From the NCBI GenBank assembly GCA_046347045.1, contig JAXMGX010000012.1, positions 1-64,000 of the forward strand: 64,000 nucleotides of DNA, read 5' to 3'. Positions 56,557 through 64,000 of the stretch are shown piece by piece. The DNA comes from ZC4RG30 sp046347045 (lineage in GTDB: Bacteria > Pseudomonadota > Gammaproteobacteria > Steroidobacterales > Steroidobacteraceae). The notes beneath the pieces were generated by a model that did not search any database, was not told the origin of the DNA, and was given only the letters and a program-made list of their open reading frames with translations. The position numbers and the translations under genes are program-made. How positions within the stretch are numbered: position 1 is the stretch's first letter; every line of letters begins with the position of its first letter.

Positions 56557-58943
56557 CGCGCGTTCCCCGTGCCGCTGCGGCAGGTGACATCGCCAAGATC
56601 GGTCAGCGGATCGCCGGAGTTGGGTGGTTCCAGCCGGAATTCACACTGCCCACCCTCCCAGCGCGCAACGCCCGCGGAGCCATGATCGAGCGTGGTCACA
56701 TAGGTGACGCCATCCTTCGCCACGACGAAATCCGCGCCATTGAAGCGCACCGCAGCGCCGGCCGGCACCACGCTGCCGTCCGGACGCACCAGCCGGAACA
56801 GACCCGGGTGCACGCGCTCCACCGGGAAGCGCGCCACCACACCGCTGCGCCAGCCCGGCTGGACCACGATGGTGCGTGATTCGATCGATGCGTCGAGCGG
56901 CAGTTCCACCGGGTCTATGCTGACACGGTTCGTCTGGTAGGGCAGCAGGTTGTTCAGCACCGCCCTGCCCCGCGCATCGGTGCGCGCGACGAACTGGTTT
57001 TCCACGTACACCGGCACATCGCTCAGGCCGTTCAGGTCGACGACGGCAAAGGAGCCATCCACCGAGCGCGCGGCGCGCAGCGTGCCATCCAGCCAGGTGG
57101 CGCCACCACGCACATTGATGTTCTGCCCCGACTGCCCGAAATTGCGCGAGGCCTGCACTTCCACGTCCATGGTGCGCAGGCGCTGCTGCCACAGCGCGTC
57201 GTAGCTGCCCTTCTGCGAGGCGCTGAGACGCCAGCCGCTGCCCTCGCCCACCGGCAATGACTGCAGTATCGAGGCACGCAGGTCGTCGCGGTCTTCCATG
57301 CGGGAGCGCAGGGTCTCGCTCGAGGCTTCCATCGAACGCCGCGGCCCGAGCGACAGCGTGTAGCCGATGAACGCCGAGGTGCTGCGCGCCGAGCCGAGTC
57401 CGCGGGTGACGAGCGTGCTGAGCGTGCCCCGGCCCACCTGCATGAAATGCGTGATGCCCAGGGACTGATCGCTCTCGAGGCCGCGGTAGTCGCGACGCGC
57501 GTAGACCATCGAGAGATTGCCGGCGAGGCCCAGGCCCAGCCCCGCATGCGCGGTGCCGCGCAGCTTCAGCCTTGCCGTGCCGGCGGCGAGCTGCGCCACC
57601 TGCCGGTATCCATCGGAAACCTGCTCCAGCGAGGCACCCATGCTGAAGCGCATGCCCTGTCTCTCCCAGGAGATGCCCCGCAGCCATCCGGAAGATGCCG
57701 AATCGCCACCGCGCGCCACCGTGATGCTGGCCACGCCGAGCCGCCACAGCCGCGCGGCCAGCGTCGCACCCAGCGCGCGGGCGCCGCCCTGCACGAATTC
57801 GGCATGGCCCTCGGCGGTGATGGAGTTGGTGAGGCCGCGGCGATAGTCGGCCGCGCCCACCAGGCTGCCGTAGTCGAAACTCTCCTGCGTGAAGTTCTGC
57901 CGCACTGCGCCCAGAGACAACGAATACTGGTCGAGGCCGCGCGCCAGCAGCGATGGGCTGGAATAAAAGCGCTGCGACAGTACCTGCTGCCGACCCAGTG
58001 CATCGCGCACCACCACCTGCACGTCGCCTGTGCCACTGACCACCGGCAGGTTCTCGATGGTGAACGGACCGGGCTGCACCTGGCTGGAATACACATGCTG
58101 CTGGTTCACGAACACGTCCACCATCGACGGCACGACGGCATTGCCCGAGGCGCTGAGCAGCGGCGCGGTGACAAGATCCGGGCGGATGGCGAAGTTGCGG
58201 CCGAACTGCACGCCCGCGAAACGCAGCGCGGAGCCCCAGCTTCCGGGCGTCGTGATGGCATCGCCCAGCCGCAGCGTCACCAGCCGGTCGGGAAAATCGC
58301 GGGTGAAGGTGGTTTCAAGCCGCGTGCTGTCGATGCTGCCGCCGGCTTCGCGCATGGCCACAGTGTTGTCGAGCACGCCAAAGCGGCTGAAGAAGGCAAG
58401 GTCGGTCAGCGCGCCGCCGGACCAGTCGGACTGCACATGCTGGCCGTAGAGCTGGTAGTTGAACAGCAGGCCCGCCGACGAAGCGCTGAAGTATCCGGAA
58501 TCCGACACCGGCGCCGACATCTTCGCCTGCACGAAGGCGGCAGCGGGAAACACCAGCTCGAGCCGCGAGCGCGGCGCATCCAGCGTGGCCACGACGCCCG
58601 CGATGGCCGACAGCGGGAAATACCGCCGGCCGTCCTGCTGATGCGCCGCGACTTCCGGCAGGCGCAGCCGCAGCCGGCTGAAGTCGTCTTCTTCCAGCCA
58701 GAAGTTGCCCGCGCCATCGCGCAGCACCACGAGCATTTCCTGCGCGGCCTGCGAATTGGCGCGCACCTCGAGCACCATGGCCTCGAACTCGCCCGCCTGG
58801 TTCGCGGCAGCGGCCGCAGTGCCTGCCGCAGCCGGCGGGGCATCGGCCGCCAACAGCAGACGTACCGGCAACAGCGCAACCAGCACTGCACATAAGGCGC
58901 CAGCGAGGGCTTGTCGAGGCTCGTGGGCTTGCGCGCCTGACAT
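56553..58943 (-). CDS. Fimbrial outer-membrane usher (FimD/CsuD family)
   Basis: This 796-residue protein has a signal peptide (LCAVLVALLPVRLLLAADA), an N-terminal domain (EFEAMVLEVRANSQAAQEML), then the barrel with plug (SQVQPGPFTIENLPVVSGTG is the typical usher motif; VDVFVNQQHVYSSQV precedes it). C-terminal domains end near CEFRLEPPNSGDPLTDLGDV. It exports and assembles chaperone-bound subunits. It overlaps the last SCPU gene and starts 23 bp after the chaperone gene. Confidence 0.92.
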   Translation of the reverse strand: MSGAQAHEPRQALAGALCAVLVALLPVRLLLAADAPPAAAGTAAAAANQAGEFEAMVLEVRANSQAAQEMLVVLRDGAGNFWLEEDDFSRLRLRLPEVAAHQQDGRRYFPLSAIAGVVATLDAPRSRLELVFPAAAFVQAKMSAPVSDSGYFSASSAGLLFNYQLYGQHVQSDWSGGALTDLAFFSRFGVLDNTVAMREAGGSIDSTRLETTFTRDFPDRLVTLRLGDAITTPGSWGSALRFAGVQFGRNFAIRPDLVTAPLLSASGNAVVPSMVDVFVNQQHVYSSQVQPGPFTIENLPVVSGTGDVQVVVRDALGRQQVLSQRFYSSPSLLARGLDQYSLSLGAVRQNFTQESFDYGSLVGAADYRRGLTNSITAEGHAEFVQGGARALGATLAARLWRLGVASITVARGGDSASSGWLRGISWERQGMRFSMGASLEQVSDGYRQVAQLAAGTARLKLRGTAHAGLGLGLAGNLSMVYARRDYRGLESDQSLGITHFMQVGRGTLSTLVTRGLGSARSTSAFIGYTLSLGPRRSMEASSETLRSRMEDRDDLRASILQSLPVGEGSGWRLSASQKGSYDALWQQRLRTMDVEVQASRNFGQSGQNINVRGGATWLDGTLRAARSVDGSFAVVDLNGLSDVPVYVENQFVARTDARGRAVLNNLLPYQTNRVSIDPVELPLDASIESRTIVVQPGWRSGVVARFPVERVHPGLFRLVRPDGSVVPAGAAVRFNGADFVVAKDGVTYVTTLDHGSAGVARWEGGQCEFRLEPPNSGDPLTDLGDVTCRSGTGNAR

Positions 58944-58966
58944 GGCGGATCAGCCTGTTTCCCGGA

Positions 58967-59695
58967 TCAGGGTTTGACGATCGCGGCATCGGCACGAAGC
59001 TCGCCACGATCGCTGAAAGCATGGATTTTCACCGCGGAGATGGCGCCCGCGCCCGCGGGGGCGTCGAGGGTCCAGCTCATGCGGCTGCCGGGAAGCACAT
59101 AGCGCGCGAGTTTCGCGCGCAGCGGCGTCGCGGCGTTGTCATAGCTCAGTTCGAAATCGGTCACCTGCACATGCGCAGTGCCGCTGTTGATGGCATCGAC
59201 GCGCCACTTTCCATCGGCAAGCGGATGCAGCTCCCACCGAAGGTCGGCGCGCGTGCGCGCGAACGACTTCACGAAGATGGGCACGCCGACGCGCAGCGCG
59301 ATGTTCACGCCCTTGAAGTCCTTCGGCGCGGCCTGCGGCACTTCCTCGAAGAACACGCGGTACGGCAGATCCTTGTCGGGGTCGGCATCGCGGCGCAGTG
59401 CGATGCGCACCACGCGCTCCTCGCCGCCCGGGATGGTCAGCACCGGCGGCGTGGCCAGCAGGTCGCGTGTATTGGCATACACGTCCTCGCCATTGGCCTG
59501 GGTCCAGCCGACCAGACCCACCTGCACGGTGAGCGGCTCGGCATCGGCATTGCGCAGCGTCACCGTGGCGGTACGCACGGCGCCGCCCAGTTCCACCCGC
59601 GTCGGCGCCACACTGAAAGAGCCTGCCGCGGCCCCCTGGGCCGCGGCAAGCAGGCACAGTGCACCCGCCCAGCGAATGAAGCTACGCCGGATCAC
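58967..59695 (-). CDS. Periplasmic pilus chaperone (PapD/CsuC family)
   Basis: This 242-residue protein has a signal peptide (LCLLAAAQGAAAGSFSVAP) and two Ig-like domains. Chaperone traits are GSFSVAPTRVELGGAVRT, GEERVVRIALRRDADPDKDL and PYRVFFEEVPQ, with the Arg in the first part and the long edge strand that donates residues to subunits. It stabilises the SCPU subunits before the usher. It starts 7 bp after the stop of the first SCPU gene, so the order is subunit, chaperone, usher, subunit. Confidence 0.9.
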   Translation of the reverse strand: MIRRSFIRWAGALCLLAAAQGAAAGSFSVAPTRVELGGAVRTATVTLRNADAEPLTVQVGLVGWTQANGEDVYANTRDLLATPPVLTIPGGEERVVRIALRRDADPDKDLPYRVFFEEVPQAAPKDFKGVNIALRVGVPIFVKSFARTRADLRWELHPLADGKWRVDAINSGTAHVQVTDFELSYDNAATPLRAKLARYVLPGSRMSWTLDAPAGAGAISAVKIHAFSDRGELRADAAIVKP

Positions 59696-59702
59696 GAATC
59701 GA

Positions 59703-60209
59703 TCAGTACGTGACCGTGACCGTGACGGTGTCGGTGTAGTTGCCGGCCGGCACGTTCTGGTTGGCCGTGCTGTCGACGATGCGACCGTAGACCGTCAGCG
59801 CCACCGTGTTGGCAACGCCGGTGCCGGTACCGGCCACCGTGTCGGTGCCAGCCGTCGTGCCCCAGTTCTGCGTGCGACCGGCATCGCGGAACAACTGGTA
59901 GGCGAGCTGGTTGGTGCCGTTCAGCATGGCGCGCGTGGTCACCGTGGCGCCCGCGGTAGCGCCGGCGTTCAGGCCGACCGTGAAGGCCGTGCCCGTGGTG
60001 CAGCGCACGTTGACAGCCGAGGTCTGCAGGTCGTCGCCCGCACCCTGGGTGTAGGTGCCGAAGGCCATCGCCGTGGCGCTGGCAAGGCAGACCGCAGGCA
60101 CCGTGGCCGTCACCTGGAAGGTGGGGGCCGGCGTCACCGTGGCGGCGTTGAGGGTACCGACTGCCAGCAGGGCGCCGACGGCAGCGGCAATCTTTGCGAA
60201 CTTGTGCAT
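59703..60209 (-). CDS. Spore coat U (SCPU) major pilin-like subunit
   Basis: This 168-residue protein has a signal peptide (IAAAVGALLAVGTLNAATVT) and an SCPU domain (VCLASATAMAFGTYTQGAG, CTTGTAFTVGLNAGATAGAT). The last strand is PAGNYTDTVTVTVTY. An AAGGAGAG Shine-Dalgarno (60213-60220 on the minus strand) is the best in the area, as expected for an abundant pilin. It is the first gene of the operon, the position of CsuA/B in Acinetobacter, so it is the likely shaft subunit. Confidence 0.87.
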   Translation of the reverse strand: MHKFAKIAAAVGALLAVGTLNAATVTPAPTFQVTATVPAVCLASATAMAFGTYTQGAGDDLQTSAVNVRCTTGTAFTVGLNAGATAGATVTTRAMLNGTNQLAYQLFRDAGRTQNWGTTAGTDTVAGTGTGVANTVALTVYGRIVDSTANQNVPAGNYTDTVTVTVTY

Positions 60210-60582
60210 GTGCTCTCCTTAGCGGGAAACGAATCCATTCGAAACCGGGGGTTATTGTTCATTTTCCCGTTCGGCATCAGCCGTGAAGCCCTCCGCAGTT
60301 TCTGCCCGGGCGGCTAAAGAATTCCCCTCTCCTGCCGACTGGGTCTCGAACCTGGGGCCTGCTGCACGGCCTTGCGGTGTGACGCGATCTACACTGGCTT
60401 CAACGCCATGTGAACTGGTTCGAAGTTCTGCAAACCCGGCTTTTCTACGCGTATGACTTATTGTTAAGTTTGCTGCCGGCACAAGGAATTATGTCGCAAA
60501 CTTCGACTGGAAGGTTCGGCAAGGTGCTGTTTGGGGCTCCCGGACGGGGGCGGTGCTGTAACAACAGGGATTGTTGAACTAG
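60210..60582. other. Divergent intergenic region pilus/PAS gene
   Basis: These 373 bp hold no gene that I can support. The strong Shine-Dalgarno for the pilin is at 60213-60220. A CGAAT...ATTCG inverted repeat lies at 60230-60241. A CAACA-GGGAT-TGTTG inverted repeat (60562-60576) sits right before the start of the PAS gene, with the candidate GGGA ribosome site in its loop. A TTGTTA (60461-60466) could be a -35 but lacks a clear -10. No tRNA or other RNA is convincing. Confidence 0.5.
60562..60576 (+). promoter_or_regulatory. Inverted repeat that encloses the ribosome site of the PAS gene
   Basis: CAACA (60562-60566) and TGTTG (60572-60576) flank GGGAT. The loop carries GGGA, the only candidate Shine-Dalgarno for the ATG at 60583, so pairing would hide or present it. 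The stem is short (5 bp), so this is tentative. Confidence 0.3.
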
Positions 60583-61680
60583 ATGGTCAATTCCACGATT
60601 CGCGCGCGCCTGCTCGAGGCGCGCATGGCAGCGCGTGAGTGCCAGTTGCAACTGGCGGAGACTGCGAGCGGCCTGGGTGTGTGGACGCTTGAGCCCTCGA
60701 CGGGCGATCTGGCCTGGTCCGTCCGCTGCCGCACGCTGCTCGACTCCCCCGCCGAAGCCGAGGGCACCTTCGAAGCATTGCTGGCGCGCGTCCACAGCGA
60801 CGATCAGGCCGGCGTGCGGCGCGCCTTCGCGCAGGCCGCGCACTTGCGGCGCGAATTCAGCGTCGATTTCCGCGCCCTCGATGGCAAGTGGATGCACTGC
60901 ACCGGCCGCCCGCACACCAGCGCCACCAGCCGCGATGGCGTGGGCCTGTCCGGCATCCTCGTGCCCGCATCCGAAGGCAACGACGCAGGGTCACGCGTGG
61001 GCGCCGTGGTCAATCGCCTCGACCGGCTGCGCGAGATCGAGCGCAACTCGGTGGCGACGCGCCTGCAGTCAGAGGTCGCGCAGCGATTGTCGCAGCTTCA
61101 GTCGCGGCTGGAATCGCTGGCGGTGAGCGCAGGCGTGGCCGCCGCCACACGCGCCGAAGTGGTGGCGCTGTCGGCCGCCGCCGCCGAATGCATGGATCTG
61201 CGCGGCGCCATCTTCGAGATGTCGCCGCCGGGCGTGGCCGAACTGGGCTTCGCCGGTGCGCTGGAACGCTATGCCTCCGAGCATGCCGCGGCGGCGGGCG
61301 TGGAGCTGGCATTCGATGTGCCGGCACTGACGCTGCCCGTGGCCATGCCCGTGCTCGAATCACTGTACGTCGTCGCCCGCGCGGGCATCGACAACGTGGT
61401 GCGCCACGCGCGCGCGCGCCACATGCGCGTGCAGGTGAAGTGCGATGCCGAAGAACTGTCGCTGCGCATCGAGGACGATGGCATCGGCATCACCGACGCC
61501 GATCTGATGAAGGACGATGCCTGCAGCCTGTTCGCCTCGTCGGAACGCCTCGCTGATTCGGGCGGCGAGCTGCGCGTCAGCGGCCGGCCCGACCAGGGCA
61601 CGGTGCTCGAAGCCACGATTGCGCTGCGCCAGCGGATCCGCCCGCTGCGCCAGAACGTCACGAAACTGCGCGTTGCCTGA
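60583..61680 (+). CDS. PAS and HATPase protein, degenerate sensor kinase
   Basis: This 365-residue protein has no membrane segment. A PAS-like domain lies at about residues 20-130 (LGVWTLEPSTGDLAWSVRCR onward, FRALDGKWMHCTGRPH). A HisKA_3-like helix (ERNSVATRLQSEVAQRL) follows, but the phospho-accepting His of the ExRxRIARELHD pattern is Gln162. The C-terminal HATPase domain keeps the N-box (DNVVRHARARHMRV), a G1 box (EDDGIGI) and a G2-like region (RPDQGTVLEATIAL). It can probably bind ATP but not autophosphorylate in the usual way, so it may be an ATP-dependent regulator or a pseudokinase partner. No response regulator gene is adjacent. Confidence 0.8.
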   Translation: MVNSTIRARLLEARMAARECQLQLAETASGLGVWTLEPSTGDLAWSVRCRTLLDSPAEAEGTFEALLARVHSDDQAGVRRAFAQAAHLRREFSVDFRALDGKWMHCTGRPHTSATSRDGVGLSGILVPASEGNDAGSRVGAVVNRLDRLREIERNSVATRLQSEVAQRLSQLQSRLESLAVSAGVAAATRAEVVALSAAAAECMDLRGAIFEMSPPGVAELGFAGALERYASEHAAAAGVELAFDVPALTLPVAMPVLESLYVVARAGIDNVVRHARARHMRVQVKCDAEELSLRIEDDGIGITDADLMKDDACSLFASSERLADSGGELRVSGRPDQGTVLEATIALRQRIRPLRQNVTKLRVA

Positions 61681-61703
61681 TCGCGCGCTGGCGCAGGGCC
61701 AGG

Positions 61704-61722
61704 GCTTGCCCCTAGGGCAGGC
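61704..61722. terminator. Hairpin at convergent PAS gene/HDOD gene ends
   Basis: GCTTGCCC (61704-61711) pairs with GGGCAGGC (61715-61722) with one G-T wobble. The 3-nt loop is the HDOD stop codon (61712-61714). There is no T run; a bidirectional terminator is likely on position alone. Confidence 0.5.
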
Positions 61723-62455
61723 GCTCGATCAGCGTCCGGATGCCGGGCGTTGCGGAGCGTGCCTTTTCCAGCATTGCCGGCGGATATTTCATCGCGTCGG
61801 CTGCCGCCTCCACCAGTCCCGGCGTGCAGGTGGCCGCATGCACCAGTTCGGTGGCAAGGGCCTGCGCCATGGTCAGGAGACTCACCGACTCCGGCCGACG
61901 CACACTGTCCTGCTCCTCGCGCCAGCGCAGCACCAGCAGCCGCAATTCGCAGGGCAGCATCCAGCAGCGCGTGACACGCGCCACCAGTTCATCGTCGCGT
62001 GCGTTGAGGATCTCCTGCATCACCGGGCCGATGAGCCGCTGGCCCGCGTCGTTCTCGGCCTGCGCCAGTGCGCGCAGCGCCACGATCTCGCCGGCGCGAT
62101 GCAGCAGTCCCGCGCCGGCCAGCAGCACCGCGTCGAAGTGCGACTGCACCGCCACCACGCGCGCATAGCAGGCCGTCGCCAGCGCCTCGCGCCACAGCAG
62201 CGACATCTCGGCGTCGCGGCCCGGCGCGCTGAACAGCGAACCGCGCAGATTCTGCAGCGCGCGCATGCCCATCTGCCGGCTGGGGATCAGCACGGCATCC
62301 TCCTGCAGGTAGCCTACGCAGGCGGCAAGCCCGTTGGGCTTCGCCGGCGAGCGCAGCAATGCGGCGCTGAAGGCCGCCACCACCCGCGGGGCTTCCGGCG
62401 CGATGACTTCGGGGAGGGCTCGGGCCGGAAAGGGAACGACGGTGGCGGCTGACAT
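61712..62455 (-). CDS. HDOD-domain protein
   Basis: This 247-residue cytoplasmic protein has the HDOD pattern: an N-terminal Pro-rich tail, then NGLAACVGYLQEDAVLIPSR, LFSAPGRDAEMSLLWREALA and LLAGAGLLHRAGEIVALRAL. HDOD domains are inactive HD-fold modules that bind proteins in signalling. It is convergent with the PAS gene, and both might belong to one signalling route, but there is no direct evidence. It has no catalytic domain (GGDEF or EAL) attached. Confidence 0.75.
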   Translation of the reverse strand: MSAATVVPFPARALPEVIAPEAPRVVAAFSAALLRSPAKPNGLAACVGYLQEDAVLIPSRQMGMRALQNLRGSLFSAPGRDAEMSLLWREALATACYARVVAVQSHFDAVLLAGAGLLHRAGEIVALRALAQAENDAGQRLIGPVMQEILNARDDELVARVTRCWMLPCELRLLVLRWREEQDSVRRPESVSLLTMAQALATELVHAATCTPGLVEAAADAMKYPPAMLEKARSATPGIRTLIERLP

Positions 62456-62551
62456 AGGCGGCGATTATTTGCCGCCGAGTTGACTTCTTGCTGGACACAA
62501 TTGCGGAACAGCCAAGCCCGTCAAGGGCCGCGCCGCTTAGGTTAAATCGAC

Positions 62552-63721
62552 TCAAGCCTGGGCTTCGAGCGCCTGGGTGAGATCGGCAATCAGGTCGTCG
62601 GCGTCTTCCAGGCCCATCGACAGCCGCACCGTACCGGGTGCGAGCCCGGTGAGCGCGGCGAGTTCCGGCGGCAGTTCGTGCGGACCCATGAGTCCGGGCG
62701 GGATGATCAGCGATTCCGGCGAACCCATGCTGGCGGCAATGGCGAACAGCTTCAGCGCGTCGGCCAACCGGTCGCCGGCGGCGGCGCCGGCGCGCAGGTC
62801 GAAGGTGACCACGGTGCCGAAGTGTCGCATCTGGCGTGCGGCCAGCGCATGCCGCGGGTGCTTCGCGAGACCGGGATGGTGCACGCGTGCCACCTTGTCG
62901 TGCGATTCGAGGAAGCGCGCGACGCGGATCGCGGTCTCGCACTGCGCCTCGTAGCGCAGCAGGTAGGTCTTCAGTCCCCGCTGGATCAGCCAGGCCGCGT
63001 GCGGGTCGAGCACGCCACCCATCAGGATGAACTCCGGACGCAGCCGCTTGATCAGCGCAGCGCTGCCGATGACGGCCCCGCCCATCACGTCGCCATGACC
63101 CGAGGCGTACTTGGTGAGGCTGTGCAGGAACAAGTCCACATCGGTGTCGCCATGCTGGTGGAAACCCGCCAGCGTGTTGTCGAGCAGCGTCAGCGCGCCG
63201 CTGGCGCGCGCGCAGCGGGTGATGTGGCCGATGTCGGCGACGCGCATGGCCGGATTGGTGGGCGACTCGAAGATCACCAGTGCGGTGGGCGTCTCGCGCA
63301 GCACGCGTTCGATGCCGGCATCGTCCTCGATCGACAGCATGGTGTGGCGCACGCCATAGCGCGCCAGGGTGCGACGGATCAGCGTGCGCGTGGGCGCGTA
63401 GGTTTCGACGAAGCACAGCACATGGTCGCCGGCCTTCAGCAGCCCCAGCAGCGCCTGCGCCACGGCGCCAACGCCCGAGGCGCAGACAATGGCATCCTCG
63501 CGTCCCTGCATGGCCGCCAGTGTCTGTTCGAGCTGGCGCGTGGTGGGATTCGACGAGCGCGAATAGAAGAACCCGTCGCGCTCGCCGCGCAGCGCGCGCA
63601 GGGTTTCGGCAACCGTGGCGTGCTCGAACTTGACGCTCTGGTAGATCGGCGCAACCAGCGGCGGATTCTCGTCGGGCGGGGCCACCCGGGGCGGATGCAC
63701 CAGCCGTGTCTTTTCTTTCAT
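62552..63721 (-). CDS. Cystathionine gamma-synthase family PLP enzyme
   Basis: This 389-residue protein is of the Cys/Met-metabolism fold-I class: IYQSVKFEHATVAETLRALR, FYSRSSNPTTRQLEQTLAAM, SGVGAVAQALLGLLKAGDHV and the PLP lysine in HSLTKYASGHGDVMGG. Members catalyse gamma-replacement or gamma/beta-elimination (MetB, MetC, MdeA or MetZ types), and the sequence alone does not choose. It starts 13 bp from the end of the aminotransferase gene, so both are probably in one transcript on methionine/cysteine turnover. Confidence 0.88.
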   Translation of the reverse strand: MKEKTRLVHPPRVAPPDENPPLVAPIYQSVKFEHATVAETLRALRGERDGFFYSRSSNPTTRQLEQTLAAMQGREDAIVCASGVGAVAQALLGLLKAGDHVLCFVETYAPTRTLIRRTLARYGVRHTMLSIEDDAGIERVLRETPTALVIFESPTNPAMRVADIGHITRCARASGALTLLDNTLAGFHQHGDTDVDLFLHSLTKYASGHGDVMGGAVIGSAALIKRLRPEFILMGGVLDPHAAWLIQRGLKTYLLRYEAQCETAIRVARFLESHDKVARVHHPGLAKHPRHALAARQMRHFGTVVTFDLRAGAAAGDRLADALKLFAIAASMGSPESLIIPPGLMGPHELPPELAALTGLAPGTVRLSMGLEDADDLIADLTQALEAQA

Positions 63722-63734
63722 GGGCGCAAGAGTA

Positions 63735-64000
63735 TCACCGCAGCGTGCACAGCCGTTCGGCGGCCCGGGTGAGCGTGGCGTCCTGCTTGGCGAAACACAG
63801 CCGCAGCAGCCGGTGCCTGACCGGCTCGCGGTAGAACGGCGTCAGCGGAATCGATGCCACGCCCACCTTCTCCAGCAGCACGCGCGCGGCCTCGCCGTCG
63901 TCGAGGGCGCCCAGCAGTTCGCTCGCCGAGTAGTCCACCAGCGTGAAGTACGTGCCCGCAGAGGGCAGCACCTTGAGTACCGACCCCGCCAGACCTTCGG
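63735..64000 (-). CDS. YbdL-like (methionine) aminotransferase, 3' end
   Basis: Only the last 88 codons or so are in the window; the frame stays open at the edge. The reading VLPSAGTYFTLVDYS, VGVASIPLTPFYREP and LRLCFAKQDATLTRAAERL matches the C terminus of class-I aminotransferases of the YbdL/kynurenine-aminotransferase kind. That type transaminates methionine and related keto acids, which fits the cystathionine gamma-synthase-family gene just downstream. The PLP lysine lies outside the window. Confidence 0.8.
   Translation of the reverse strand, partial: EGLAGSVLKVLPSAGTYFTLVDYSASELLGALDDGEAARVLLEKVGVASIPLTPFYREPVRHRLLRLCFAKQDATLTRAAERLCTLR

Noticed and set aside
60412..60428. A GAACT-GGTTCGA-AGTTC stem-loop like a tRNA T arm
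   Set aside because: The loop order does not fit the TTCRA position and there is no acceptor stem, anticodon arm or CCA around it.

Overview
The window is high-GC Gram-negative chromosomal DNA, densely packed with short intergenic gaps and many 4-bp ATGA/GTGA overlaps. Outer-membrane barrels ending in aromatic residues, lipoproteins, a Csu-type chaperone-usher pilus, C5-pathway haem genes (hemL, hemB), a monomeric NADP isocitrate dehydrogenase and an iron-sulfur APS reductase point to a proteobacterium. A gammaproteobacterium of the Xanthomonadales/Nevskiales/Steroidobacterales kind is most likely, but there is no rRNA to settle it. I found no rRNA, tRNA, CRISPR array, insertion sequence, phage or integrase. 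All function calls come from reading sequence motifs; no database was searched.

Layout. 2-1849: 3' part of a membrane Ser/Thr kinase with TolB-like and TPR domains. 1884-5409: MacB-type permease, ATPase and MacA-type adaptor; the adaptor carries an unusual Gly-rich LTxxQ insert. 5522-14287: sulfate assimilation (cysH-cysG-cysK and cysI plus a DUF934 gene) interleaved with hemB-hemL and an SMP-30-like gene; hemL/hemB supply tetrapyrrole, CysG turns it into siroheme and CysI uses it. 14369-20075: PEP carboxylase, an EamA transporter and a CPA2 cation/proton antiporter.

20122-30055 is a probable nine-gene minus-strand operon: a redoxin, two unknown envelope proteins, two very large TPR proteins, a TolQ/ExbB-type channel, two ExbD/TolR proteins and an AgmX/PglI-type TonB-like protein. 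It resembles the core of the myxobacterial Agl/Glt trans-envelope machine. 30115-38261 holds four exported proteins, three with CxxCH haem sites (Tat-exported DUF1501-like protein, a two-haem LamG-like lipoprotein, a DUF1588-like cytochrome, and a divergent propeller-dihaem lipoprotein). 38209-41595 adds an SH3-plus-barrel protein, an OMP_myx_plus-type barrel lipoprotein, TlpA, a DUF4266 lipoprotein and a DUF3570 barrel. An apbE gene (45816-46817) lies a little further on. I read 20-47 kb as the most interesting part: an energised envelope machine next to a secreted redox system of unknown purpose.

41602-49016: a one-domain ModE repressor and orphan modA with a ModE-box-like operator, a cytochrome-fused sorbosone-type dehydrogenase with a propeller lipoprotein, apbE, a SYLF protein, an AEC transporter and a small unknown protein. 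49017-55445: a PlpD-like (type Vd) patatin autotransporter, a TPR membrane protein, monomeric icd and agmatine deiminase. 55528-60209: Csu-type pilus genes. 60583-64000: a PAS/HATPase protein that has lost its phospho-accepting histidine, an HDOD protein, a cystathionine gamma-synthase-family enzyme and the 3' end of a YbdL-like aminotransferase.

Several convergent gene pairs share short GC-rich hairpins whose loop is the stop codon of one gene; these may act as bidirectional terminators.
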